This document shows, one piece after another, positions 15,898 to 22,824 of a stretch of DNA of 29,289 nucleotides. Numbering within the stretch: position 1 is the stretch's first letter; each line of letters starts with the position of its first letter. This DNA comes from CAYGWP01 sp964353455 (GTDB taxonomy: Bacteria; Planctomycetota; Phycisphaerae; FEN-1346), in NCBI GenBank assembly GCA_964353455.1, contig CAYGWP010000287.1, positions 1-29,289 of the forward strand, read 5' to 3'. Below the pieces are notes generated by a model. The model had not been told where the DNA came from. It saw nothing but the letters and a program-made list of their open reading frames with translations, and searched no databases. The position numbers and the translations under genes are program-made.

Positions 15898-15991
15898 GCC
15901 ACGGCCCGTACGGGCCGTGCGCTGCGCCTCGCGTGCCACGGCCCGTATGCGCCGTGCACCGAACGCGCGACCCTTCGGGTCGCGGCTAAAA
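15898..15991. repeat. Two family B palindromes and one family A copy between panC and panD
   Basis: A perfect 20-bp palindrome CACGGCCCGTACGGGCCGTG lies at 15900-15919. A near-copy CACGGCCCGTATGCGCCGTG lies at 15937-15956. A family A copy in reverse orientation follows at 15964-15991, identical over its core to the one at 15407. Together they fill most of the panC-panD gap. Confidence 0.8.
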
Positions 15992-16017
15992 GGTGTTGCG
16001 CGCGTTTGCCGCGCGAC

Positions 16018-16875
16018 CTACCCGACCAGGTCGCGCAAAAGCACGTTGTCGATCAGCCGCGTCTTGCCGACCTTTGCCGCAACGGCAACGAGCACCTTGT
16101 CCCCGATCCGCTCGAGGTCGGCCAGCGTGTCGGGGTCAACGACGGCCGCGTATTCCAGGTTGACGCCGTCGGCGGCCTCGATCCGCCGGCGCACATGGTC
16201 GGCGATCCGGCCTGCCGCACGCTCGCCCTGCCGCAGGGCGTCGCGCGCCTCGGCCAGCGCTGCGCTCAGCACGAGCGCCCGCCGCCGCTCATCAGCCGAA
16301 AGGTACGCGTTGCGGCTGCTCATGGCTAGGCCGTCGGGCTCCCGCACCAGCGGGCACCCGCGGATCTCGACCGGCAGGTTTAGGTCGGCAACCATCCGCC
16401 GCACGACTGCCAACTGCTGGGCGTCCTTCTCGCCGAAGTACGCTACGTCGGGCCGCACGATCTCAAGCAATTTCGCCACGGCCGTCGCGACGCCGTCAAA
16501 GTGCCCGGGCCGAAACGCCCCGCACATCTTCTCCGCAAGGCCCGCAACGTGCACCGCGGTCGCAAAGCCCGCCGGGTACATCTCCGAGACCGGCGGCGCG
16601 AACACAAGGCTGGCGCCCTCGCGGCGGCAGACCTCAAGGTCCGCCTCAAGCGGACGCGGGTACTTCGCCAGGTCCTCGCCGGGGCCGAACTGCGTCGGGT
16701 TCACGAAAATACTGACCACCACGAGGCCCGTCTCGCCGCGGGCCATACGGATGAGGCTCGCGTGGCCTTCGTGCAAAGCCCCCATCGTCGGCACGAGGCC
16801 GACCCGCGACCCCTTCGCCCGCGCATCGCGGACCCTCGCCCGCACCTCCGGAATCCGTTCCACGCAGACCGTCAT
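16018..16875 (-). CDS. panC: Pantothenate synthetase
   Basis: A 285-residue cytoplasmic ligase joining pantoate and beta-alanine with ATP, the step after PanD. The nucleotide-binding motif VPTMGALHEGH (H35 and H38) is intact, followed by FVNPTQFGPGEDLAKYPR, the FRPGHFDGVATAVAKL stretch, YFGEKDAQQL, and the KMSKS-like region AMSSRNAYLS. ATG 16875 is chosen: the family begins a few residues before the IxxLR segment, and GGGA lies upstream. ATG 16893 would add six residues and would leave a leader of only about 5 nt from the promoter at 16905. panB is not in the window. It is transcribed away from ald and heads the run panC-panD-lgt. Confidence 0.96.
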   Translation of the reverse strand: MTVCVERIPEVRARVRDARAKGSRVGLVPTMGALHEGHASLIRMARGETGLVVVSIFVNPTQFGPGEDLAKYPRPLEADLEVCRREGASLVFAPPVSEMYPAGFATAVHVAGLAEKMCGAFRPGHFDGVATAVAKLLEIVRPDVAYFGEKDAQQLAVVRRMVADLNLPVEIRGCPLVREPDGLAMSSRNAYLSADERRRALVLSAALAEARDALRQGERAAGRIADHVRRRIEAADGVNLEYAAVVDPDTLADLERIGDKVLVAVAAKVGKTRLIDNVLLRDLVG

Positions 16876-16904
16876 CGCTGTTCCCGCGTTCATGGCGGCC
16901 GGTC

Positions 16905-16933
16905 ATTATACGTTTCCTGTGTCCCGCACACAA
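16905..16933 (-). promoter_or_regulatory. Promoter for panC
   Basis: Read on the - strand: TTGTGT (16933-16928), 17-nt spacer, then a perfect TATAAT (16910-16905). Transcription would start near 16898, just ahead of the two possible panC start codons. The -35 is weak (three of six). Confidence 0.5.
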
Positions 16934-16951
16934 GGCGGCGACACATGCCGC

Positions 16952-16980
16952 TTGGCATCCGCCGGCGCCGACGGTATGTT
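16952..16980 (+). promoter_or_regulatory. Promoter for ald
   Basis: TTGGCA at 16952-16957 matches the -35 consensus at five of six bases. TATGTT at 16975-16980 matches the -10 at four of six, with a 17-nt spacer. Transcription would start near 16987, about 29 bases before the ald ATG. It lies back to back with the panC promoter. Confidence 0.5.
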
Positions 16981-17015
16981 TAGAGGTGGCGCCTCATCGC
17001 ACGAAAGGGTCCGTC

Positions 17016-18113
17016 ATGATCGTAGGCATTCCTCGCGAGGTCAAGGCAGATGAGTACCGCGTGGCCCTGCTGCCGGTCGGGGCGGAACTCCTGACGCGCG
17101 ACGGGCACACAGTGCTCCTTGAGCGCGGCGCGGGCCTCGGCAGCGGATTCGACGATGCCGCCTACGCCGATGCCGGGGCGACGCTCGTCGATGGTCCCGA
17201 TGAGGTCCTCGCGCGGGCCGACCTTATCCTGAAGGTCAAGGAGCCGCAGCCGCCGGAGATATCGCGCCTTGAGCGCGGCCGCATGGTCTTCTGCTACTTC
17301 CACTTTGCGGCCTCGCGGGCCCTGACGGAGGCGTGCCTGGCGTCGGGCATCACGGCCGTGGCGTACGAGACGCTTCAGGACGCCCGCGGCCGACTGCCTC
17401 TGCTTACGCCCATGAGCGAGGTCGCCGGCAAAATGAGCATCCAGGAAGGTGCTAAATATCTCGAAAAGCCTATGATGGGCCGCGGCATACTCCTGGGCGG
17501 CGTCGCGGGCGTCGAGCCGGCCAACGTGCTGATCCTGGGCGGCGGAGTGGTCGGCTCCAACGCGGCACGCGTGGCCGCAGGCCTCGGCGCCAACGTCGTC
17601 GTCATGGACACCAACCTCGACCGGCTCCGATACCTCGACGAGGTCATGCCCGCAAACGTCAGCACGATTTACTCCGACCCGCATGCGGTGGCCTGGCACG
17701 CGCCGTGGGCCGACCTCGTCATCGGCGCGGTCCTCATCCCCGGCAGCCGCGCGCCGGTCCTGGTGGATGCCGGCCTCGTCAAGAAGATGAAGGCGGGGGC
17801 GGTCATCGTCGATGTGAGCGTGGACCAGGGCGGCTGCATCGAGACGATCCGCCCCACGACGCACCACGCCCCCACGTACATCGTTGACGGCGTGGTCCAC
17901 TATGGCGTGACGAACATCCCCGGAGCGGTCGGCCGCACCTCAAGCCAGGCCCTCTGCAACGCGACGCTGCCGTACGTGCGTGAACTTGCATCGGTCGGGA
18001 TCGACGCCTTCGTCGCCCGCGATGCCGGGCACGCGCGGGCCCTCAACATGCGCGGCGGCCGCCTCACGAACACCGCCGTCGCTGCGGCGTACCCCGACCT
18101 GCCGCACAGTTAG
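17016..18113 (+). CDS. ald: Alanine dehydrogenase
   Basis: A 365-residue NAD-dependent enzyme that interconverts L-alanine and pyruvate plus ammonia. The N-terminus MIVGIPREVKADEYRVALLP is diagnostic. The catalytic residues R15, K75 (LILKVKEPQ) and H96 (YFHFAAS) fall at the numbers known for bacterial alanine dehydrogenases. The NAD-binding glycine motif is LILGGGVVGSNAARVA. VDVSVDQGGCIET and the closing NIPGAVGRTSSQAL are also family hallmarks. ATG 17016 is preceded by AAAGGG; the frame stays open to 16986 but without a ribosome binding site. It has its own promoter at 16952. It can serve nitrogen assimilation, redox balance, or alanine supply for peptidoglycan. Confidence 0.96.
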   Translation: MIVGIPREVKADEYRVALLPVGAELLTRDGHTVLLERGAGLGSGFDDAAYADAGATLVDGPDEVLARADLILKVKEPQPPEISRLERGRMVFCYFHFAASRALTEACLASGITAVAYETLQDARGRLPLLTPMSEVAGKMSIQEGAKYLEKPMMGRGILLGGVAGVEPANVLILGGGVVGSNAARVAAGLGANVVVMDTNLDRLRYLDEVMPANVSTIYSDPHAVAWHAPWADLVIGAVLIPGSRAPVLVDAGLVKKMKAGAVIVDVSVDQGGCIETIRPTTHHAPTYIVDGVVHYGVTNIPGAVGRTSSQALCNATLPYVRELASVGIDAFVARDAGHARALNMRGGRLTNTAVAAAYPDLPHS

Positions 18114-18127
18114 CCTGCGTGCAACTG

Positions 18128-19069
18128 CTACAATTGCTCGTACGGTTTTTCGCGCTGGCGGCGGCGCACCAGTTCGCCGAAGTAGCGGCGGCCGAGCCAC
18201 TCGGCATTCTCGCGAAGCCAGTCGGTCAGGCGGGTCGGCCCGGAGGCCGGCGACTCCACGTACAGCAGGCCCGCCATCAGCCCCTGGACTTCCTCGTGCG
18301 TGAGCATCACGTCGCCCATCGCCTTGCCCATGAGCCACCCAGCCCGCCATCCGACGGCCGCCGGCACGGAGATGATCTTCCTCGGTTTGCCGATGGCGCT
18401 GCCTATCGCCTCAACCAGTTCGCGGTAGGTGAACGTCTCCGGCCCGACGGCGTCGATGACGCGGTCCTCCGTGCGGCCGCCTTGCTCCACGGCGAGGGCC
18501 GCAAGGTCGTCAACGTGGATCGGCCTCAGGCGATACAGCCCATCGCCGAAGACGGCGAAGACGGGCATGCGCCGCAAGGCCCATGCAATGTTGTTGATAA
18601 GTATTCCCTCGCCGCCGAAGAGGACCGCCGGCCTGAGGATCGCGTGCGAAAGGCCCGACGTGGCAAGGGCCTTCTCGATCCGCGCTTTGCCGCTGAAGTA
18701 CGGAAAGGGCGAATCCTCCGACGGGTTCGTGATGCTCACGTGGACGACCCGCCGCACGCCGGCTTCGCGCGCGGCCGCAAAGATCGCCAGCGTGTTGCGG
18801 ATGGCGTCGTCGAAGGTGGCCTCGGGCGTATTGAACCGCACCCAGTACGTGTTGTAGAGGGCGGCGGCGCCGCGGAGCGACTCGGCAAGCGCCGCAGGGT
18901 CGCCAAAGTTGAATGGGCGGGCCTCCATGCGGTCGCCGAACGGATTTGCCCGCCGCGGCGACCCCGTCAGCGTCCGCACGCGCCGCCCGGCCGCCAGCAG
19001 CCGCTGCGTAATATACCGGCCAGAGTACCCGAACGCGCCGGTGACGATGTGCAGTTCCTGTTCCGCCAT
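18128..19069 (-). CDS. NAD(P)-binding SDR-fold protein (atypical SDR, NmrA/NDUFA9-like)
   Basis: A 313-residue Rossmann-fold protein. The nucleotide-binding glycine motif is IVTGAFGYSGRYI near the N-terminus. A YxxxK-like pair (YFSGK) follows VVHVSITNPSEDSPFP. Later segments, ILRPAVLFGGEGILINNI and RPIHVDDLAALAVE, are typical of atypical or extended SDRs such as NDUFA9-like and NmrA-like proteins. The substrate cannot be read from the sequence; sugar, quinone-linked or regulatory roles are all possible. ATG 19069 gives the natural start MAEQEL; ATG 19081 would add four residues and lies inside a 14-bp palindrome. Neither has a clear Shine-Dalgarno. It converges on ald with a 14-base gap and is divergent from dapL. 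Confidence 0.82.
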   Translation of the reverse strand: MAEQELHIVTGAFGYSGRYITQRLLAAGRRVRTLTGSPRRANPFGDRMEARPFNFGDPAALAESLRGAAALYNTYWVRFNTPEATFDDAIRNTLAIFAAAREAGVRRVVHVSITNPSEDSPFPYFSGKARIEKALATSGLSHAILRPAVLFGGEGILINNIAWALRRMPVFAVFGDGLYRLRPIHVDDLAALAVEQGGRTEDRVIDAVGPETFTYRELVEAIGSAIGKPRKIISVPAAVGWRAGWLMGKAMGDVMLTHEEVQGLMAGLLYVESPASGPTRLTDWLRENAEWLGRRYFGELVRRRQREKPYEQL

Positions 19070-19077
19070 GATAACTG

Positions 19078-19091
19078 GCATGATATCATGC
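19078..19091. promoter_or_regulatory. 14-bp perfect palindrome at the SDR gene start
   Basis: GCATGATATCATGC is a perfect inverted repeat in the divergent region between the SDR gene and dapL. It overlaps the first possible start codon of the SDR gene. It could be an operator; no regulator gene is adjacent. Confidence 0.35.
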
Positions 19092-19137
19092 TTTGCGGGA
19101 TGCCTGTTGCCTGATCTCTGTTCCCGGTCGTTTTGCC

Positions 19138-19167
19138 TTGCCGGGGCAGGGGGGACGAAACTACAAT
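19138..19167 (+). promoter_or_regulatory. Candidate promoter for dapL
   Basis: TTGCCG (19138-19143), an 18-nt spacer and TACAAT (19162-19167, five of six). Transcription would start near 19174, some 46 bases before the chosen dapL ATG, which rules out the earlier in-frame start codons. Confidence 0.4.
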
Positions 19168-19219
19168 GCCCGCCCTTAACCAGTCATGGTTCGAACTGTG
19201 CGAAAGGGTGTTACTCGCG

Positions 19220-20383
19220 ATGCAAACCAAGAGCGACAGGCTGAAGGCGCTTCCACCGTACCTGTTTGCCGAGATCGACCGGAAGAAGAAGGCGGCGATT
19301 GCGGCCGGCCGCCCCGTCATCCACCTCGGCATCGGCGATCCCGACACGCCCACGCCCGCATTCATCATTAAGGCCGCCCAGGCGGCCGTGGCCGACCCGT
19401 CCACGCACCAGTACGCGCTCGACCGCGGCGACCTACAGTTTCGCAAGGCAATCGCCGCGTGGCACAAGAAGCGGTTCGGCTACACGCTGGACCCGGAGAC
19501 CGAGATCCTCCCCGCCCAGGGGTCGAAGGAGACCCTGTCGCACCTCCCGCTGGCGATCATGAACCCGGGGGATGTCGGCCTCGTGCCCGACCCGGGGTAC
19601 CCGGTGTACGCCTCGAGCATCCAGTTCGCCGGCGGGACGGTTGTGCGGTTCCCGATCACGGCCGACCGCGGATACCTGCCGGACCTTGCGGCCTTCAGGA
19701 AGAAGGACCTGGCGAAGGCGAAATTGATATATCTCAATTACCCGAACAATCCGACGGCCGCCTCGGCGACCCTTGAGTTCTACGAAGAGGTCGTGGCGTG
19801 GGCTCGCGAGCACGGGATCGTGGTGGCGCAGGACGCCGCGTACAGCGAGGTCTATTTCGAGGCCCCGCCGCCGTCGATCCTCGAGGTCCGCGGCGCGAGG
19901 GACGTGGCCGTCGAGTTCTATTCCTGCTCGAAGACCTTCAGCATGACCGGCTGGCGCGGGGGCGGGGTGGCCGGCAACGCCGCGACAATCGAGAGCCTCG
20001 TCCAGATAAAGAGCAACATGGATAACGGCGTCTTCACGGCGATGCAGCGGGCGGGTGCGGCGGCTCTTGAGGGCTACGACCGGCCGGAAATCCACGACCT
20101 GCGGGCCATGTACAGGCGCCGGCGCGACTGCCTTGTTGCGGCGCTGACGGCGGCGGGCCTCCAGGTCAACCGCCCGCAGGCCACGTTCTACGTCTGGATC
20201 AAGTGCCCCGGCGGCCTGGACAGCCGCACGTTCGCCGACCGCCTCCTGGCGGAGGCCGACATCGTCGCCACGCCCGGCATCGGCTACGGCCCGCACGGCG
20301 AGGGGTACGTCCGCATGGCGCTGACGGTGCCGGAGGCGAAACTCGAAGAGGCCGCCGCACGCATCAAGCGTCTGAAGTTCTAG
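19220..20383 (+). CDS. dapL: LL-diaminopimelate aminotransferase (DapL-type, PLP-dependent)
   Basis: A 387-residue class I/II aminotransferase. The N-terminal segment SDRLKALPPYLFAEIDRKK followed by VIHLGIGDPDTPTP is the pattern of DapL, which makes LL-diaminopimelate directly from tetrahydrodipicolinate for lysine and peptidoglycan. PLP-site features are YPNNPTAA, QDAAYSEV (the aspartate that contacts the pyridine nitrogen), and the Schiff-base lysine K238 in SCSKTFSMTGWRGG. RMALTVPE carries the substrate-carboxylate arginine. ATG 19220 is chosen because homologues start here; AAAGGG lies 11 bases upstream, and GTG 19208 is an alternative. Related aminotransferases act on other substrates, so the exact substrate is inference. 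Confidence 0.85.
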   Translation: MQTKSDRLKALPPYLFAEIDRKKKAAIAAGRPVIHLGIGDPDTPTPAFIIKAAQAAVADPSTHQYALDRGDLQFRKAIAAWHKKRFGYTLDPETEILPAQGSKETLSHLPLAIMNPGDVGLVPDPGYPVYASSIQFAGGTVVRFPITADRGYLPDLAAFRKKDLAKAKLIYLNYPNNPTAASATLEFYEEVVAWAREHGIVVAQDAAYSEVYFEAPPPSILEVRGARDVAVEFYSCSKTFSMTGWRGGGVAGNAATIESLVQIKSNMDNGVFTAMQRAGAAALEGYDRPEIHDLRAMYRRRRDCLVAALTAAGLQVNRPQATFYVWIKCPGGLDSRTFADRLLAEADIVATPGIGYGPHGEGYVRMALTVPEAKLEEAAARIKRLKF

Positions 20384-20419
20384 GCCGTGCCGGATGGCGG
20401 CCTTTGGCAGTTCCGTTTG

Positions 20420-20541
20420 AACGCAGAGGCCGCAGAGGTCGCAGAGAAGAAACAATCTGATATTTAATATTTATAACAAAATATTTATAAATACCAGATA
20501 TCAGATTTTGCCTTTCCTCTGCGGTCTCCGCGGCCTCTGCG
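20420..20541. repeat. 122-bp foldback element with AT-rich inner hairpin, between dapL and folK
   Basis: Outer arms of about 27 bp (20420-20447 starting ACGCAGAGGCCGCAGAGG, and 20516-20541 ending CGGCCTCTGCGT) are inverted repeats with about three mismatches. Inner arms are AT-rich: AATCTGATAT (20454-20463) pairs with ATATCAGATT (20498-20507), then TATTTATAA (20468-20476) pairs with TTATAAATA (20485-20493). The loop is 8 nt. The arm motif with repeated CGCAGAG is widespread in bacterial genomes in my memory. It carries no gene and could act as a bidirectional terminator or be a MITE-like element. Confidence 0.85.
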
Positions 20542-20596
20542 TCAAGAGGGCCGTGGAAAAGTAGCGATACGGCGAAATGTGCGGTGAGGTTTTCAC

Positions 20597-21070
20597 ATGG
20601 CAACTGCTTGTCTCGGCCTCGGGGCGAACCTCGGCGACTGCCGCGCCAGTATCGAGGCGGCGCTCGATGAACTCCGCCGCAGCCCGCGCGTCCGCGTCCT
20701 TACCGTGAGTACCCTTATCACGACCGACCCGATGGGCGGCCCGCCGGGGCAGCCCAAGTACCTGAACGGCGCAGCGCGGATCGAGACGGACCTAGCGCCC
20801 GAGGCGCTGCTGGCGGAACTGAAGCGCATCGAGCGCCTCCTCGGCCGCGCCGCCGCCGGCCCGCGCCGGGGTCCCCGGCCGATCGACCTCGACATCCTTC
20901 TCTACGACGACCTCGTGCTGGACACGCCCGATCTCATCATCCCGCACCTGGGCCTGAGGGAGCGGCAGTTCGTCCTCGCGCCCCTCTCCGAGATCGCCCC
21001 CGACGCCCGCGACCCCGTGACCGGCCGCACGGTTAGGGACCTGCTCGCGAGGTTGGAGGAAAAGTGTTGA
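20597..21070 (+). CDS. folK: 2-amino-4-hydroxy-6-hydroxymethyldihydropteridine pyrophosphokinase (HPPK)
   Basis: A 157-residue cytoplasmic enzyme that transfers pyrophosphate from ATP to the pterin in folate synthesis. CLGLGANLGDCRASIEAALDEL is the usual start, and the signature GPRPIDLDILLYDD carries the metal-binding aspartates; IIPHLGLRERQFVLAPLSEIAP completes the family pattern. One change from the common form is proline in place of threonine in GPRTIDLDIL. GTGAGG lies upstream of ATG 20597. It is monofunctional, not fused to folB or folP. Its stop codon overlaps the -35 box of the toxin-antitoxin promoter. Confidence 0.95.
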   Translation: MATACLGLGANLGDCRASIEAALDELRRSPRVRVLTVSTLITTDPMGGPPGQPKYLNGAARIETDLAPEALLAELKRIERLLGRAAAGPRRGPRPIDLDILLYDDLVLDTPDLIIPHLGLRERQFVLAPLSEIAPDARDPVTGRTVRDLLARLEEKC

Positions 21071-21094
21071 CCAGCCTGGGAATAGTTATATAAT
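21067..21094 (+). promoter_or_regulatory. Near-consensus promoter of the toxin-antitoxin pair
   Basis: TTGACC (21067-21072) and a perfect TATAAT (21089-21094) with a 16-nt spacer. The -10 is flanked by AGTT (21084-21087) and AACT (21096-21099), a short dyad that could be part of an autoregulatory operator. This is the best-matching promoter in the window. Confidence 0.65.
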
Positions 21095-21111
21095 AAACTG
21101 GAGCATGCAAC

Positions 21112-21378
21112 ATGGAATTCCGATGGACTGAGCGCAATGTCGAGCATGTCGGCGAACACGGGATAGAGCCGGCGGAAGCGGAAATCCTCATCCGTAGCGC
21201 GCGGACTTCGCAGTGGGAGTACCGAGGTGACAGAAAGTGGCTCGTCAGGGGACGCGGACTCGGCGGGCGGTTCCTGCAAGTGGTATTTGCTATCAGCGAA
21301 GACGGCGCAATCATAGTCATTCACGCCCGTCCCATGAGCGATGCCGAGAAGCGGCGATATCGAAGGAGAGGCAAATGA
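21112..21378 (+). CDS. brnT: BrnT-family type II toxin (RelE-like ribonuclease)
   Basis: An 88-residue protein matching the BrnT pattern: FRWTERNVEHVGEHGIEPAEAE near the start (the family has a W followed by N..KHGV..EEA), a basic middle ending in RGRGLGGRFLQVVFAI, and the tail IIVIHARPMSDAEKRRY (family: ISAR....E...Y). BrnT toxins cleave RNA and are held in check by the BrnA antitoxin. Its stop overlaps the start of the next gene (ATGA), a toxin-first order typical of brnTA. It has its own strong promoter at 21067. Base composition around its start is lower in GC than its neighbours, which suggests recent arrival. Activity cannot be judged from sequence alone. Confidence 0.8.
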   Translation: MEFRWTERNVEHVGEHGIEPAEAEILIRSARTSQWEYRGDRKWLVRGRGLGGRFLQVVFAISEDGAIIVIHARPMSDAEKRRYRRRGK

Positions 21379-21695
21379 GCAAGGCCAGAGACGAATTCGA
21401 GAGATTCTCAAGGATGTCGGCCGCCGAACTCAGGCGCGCCACCGCCGAGTTTGACAAGGAGTTCATTGCCGACACCTTCGGTCCCCCGCCGCCGGAAGCG
21501 ATGGCCCAGATGGTGCGGGCCCGGCGCAAGCCCGGCCGGCCGCGGGTCGGCAAGGGCGTTGATGTGATCTCGGTCAGCGTCGAGAAGGGCCTGCTGGCGA
21601 GGTCTGATGCCCTGGCGCGGAGGCTCAAGGTCCGCCGGTCGGCGCTCATCGCGCGCGGCCTGCGGGCCGTTCTTGCCGCCGCCGGAGAGTTATGA
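21375..21695 (+). CDS. brnA: BrnA-type antitoxin with ribbon-helix-helix domain
   Basis: A 106-residue protein overlapping the toxin gene by 4 bases, with GAAGGAGAGG as ribosome binding site just inside the toxin's end. The N-terminal 50 residues (FERFSRMSAAELRRATAEF) are charged and probably wrap the toxin. A basic linker KPGRPRVGKG leads into a ribbon-helix-helix DNA-binding domain (VISVSVEKGLLARSDALARR then LKVRRSALIARGLRAVLA). Such antitoxins bind their own promoter with the toxin. The N-terminal part is longer than in the short RHH antitoxins. The gene symbol follows the toxin; the match to BrnA itself is weaker than the toxin match. Confidence 0.72.
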   Translation: MSKARDEFERFSRMSAAELRRATAEFDKEFIADTFGPPPPEAMAQMVRARRKPGRPRVGKGVDVISVSVEKGLLARSDALARRLKVRRSALIARGLRAVLAAAGEL

Positions 21696-21723
21696 GCCGT
21701 TATCCTTCGCGAAGGCGGGCGGC

Positions 21724-22824
21724 ATGAAGAGAATCGCGGCGGTGTGCGTGGCGGCGGCTGCGGCATGGTCTGCGGCGGCCTGGGCAGAGGCCGGGGCGGC
21801 TGCCGCGATGGAGCCCGTCGCCGTCGCCAAGGACGGCCGCGGGTTCGTCGGCGAAAAATCGGGCAGGCCGTTCGTCCCGTGGGGGTTCAATTATGACCAT
21901 GACTACAAGAATCGCCTCATTGAGGAATACTGGGAGGCCGAGTGGCCGGCCGTCGTCCGGCACTTCCGCGAAATGAAGGCCCTGGGGGCCAACGTCGTCC
22001 GGGTCCACCTGCAACTCGGCCGTTTCATGGATGCCCCCGACAAACCGAATGCAAAGGCCCTCGACCAACTCTCGCGCCTCCTGGCGCTGGCCGAGGAGAC
22101 GGGCCTCTACCTGGACCTGACGGGCCTGGGGTGCTACCGCAAGGCGGATGTCCCCGCGTGGTACGACCGGCTGCCGGAGTCCGCGCGGTGGGACGCGCAG
22201 GCCGCGTTCTGGGAGGCGGTGGCCGCGCGGTGCGCCGCCAGCCCGGCCGTCTTCTGCTACGACCTGATGAACGAGCCGGTGGTTCCGGGGCAGGGCGGGA
22301 AGCGCGACGACTGGCTTGGTCCGGCTTTCGGCGACTTTTGCTTCGTCCAGTTCATCGCCCTTGAGACGGGTGCGCGGTCGCGCCCGGAGGTTGCGGCGGC
22401 GTGGATCCGGCGCCTGAAGGCCGCCATCCGGCAGCGCGACCCGCGCCGCCTCATCACGGTCGGCCTCGTTCCGTGGAGCCTCGACCGGCCGGGCCTCACA
22501 TCGGGCTTCGTGCCGGAGAAGATCGCCGGCGACCTCGACTTCATCTGCGTGCACATCTACCCGGAGGCGGGGAAGTTGGATGACGACCTGAAGACGCTGG
22601 CCGGGTTCGCGGTCGGCAAGCCGGTGGTCGTCGAGGAGATGTTTCCCCTGAGGTGCGGGGCGGAAGACCTGCGGCGGTTCATCGCCGCGTCGCGGCGGCA
22701 CGCCTGCGGATGGCTGGGCTTCTACTGGGGCCGGAGGCCCGAGGAGTTGCGCCCCCCCAAGACCATTTCCGAGGCGCTCACGCTCCAGTGGCTCGAACTC
22801 TTCGAGAAAGGGGCGCCGGAATGA
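21724..22824 (+). CDS. Secreted GH5-like glycoside hydrolase
   Basis: A 366-residue protein with a signal peptide (MKRIAAVCVAAAAAWSAAAW, cut after AEA or similar). It reads as a (beta/alpha)8 barrel of clan GH-A: an early WGFNYDHDY segment, VVRVHLQLGRFM, then the acid/base glutamate in YDLMNEPV (E184 after N183) on strand 4, FICVHIYPEAG on strand 6, and a nucleophile candidate in PVVVEEMFPL (E304 or E305) on strand 7. The target would be a beta-linked polysaccharide such as mannan or glucan; it cannot be read from the sequence. It is the first of three linked secreted-protein genes and overlaps the next by 4 bases. Confidence 0.8.
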   Translation: MKRIAAVCVAAAAAWSAAAWAEAGAAAAMEPVAVAKDGRGFVGEKSGRPFVPWGFNYDHDYKNRLIEEYWEAEWPAVVRHFREMKALGANVVRVHLQLGRFMDAPDKPNAKALDQLSRLLALAEETGLYLDLTGLGCYRKADVPAWYDRLPESARWDAQAAFWEAVAARCAASPAVFCYDLMNEPVVPGQGGKRDDWLGPAFGDFCFVQFIALETGARSRPEVAAAWIRRLKAAIRQRDPRRLITVGLVPWSLDRPGLTSGFVPEKIAGDLDFICVHIYPEAGKLDDDLKTLAGFAVGKPVVVEEMFPLRCGAEDLRRFIAASRRHACGWLGFYWGRRPEELRPPKTISEALTLQWLELFEKGAPE

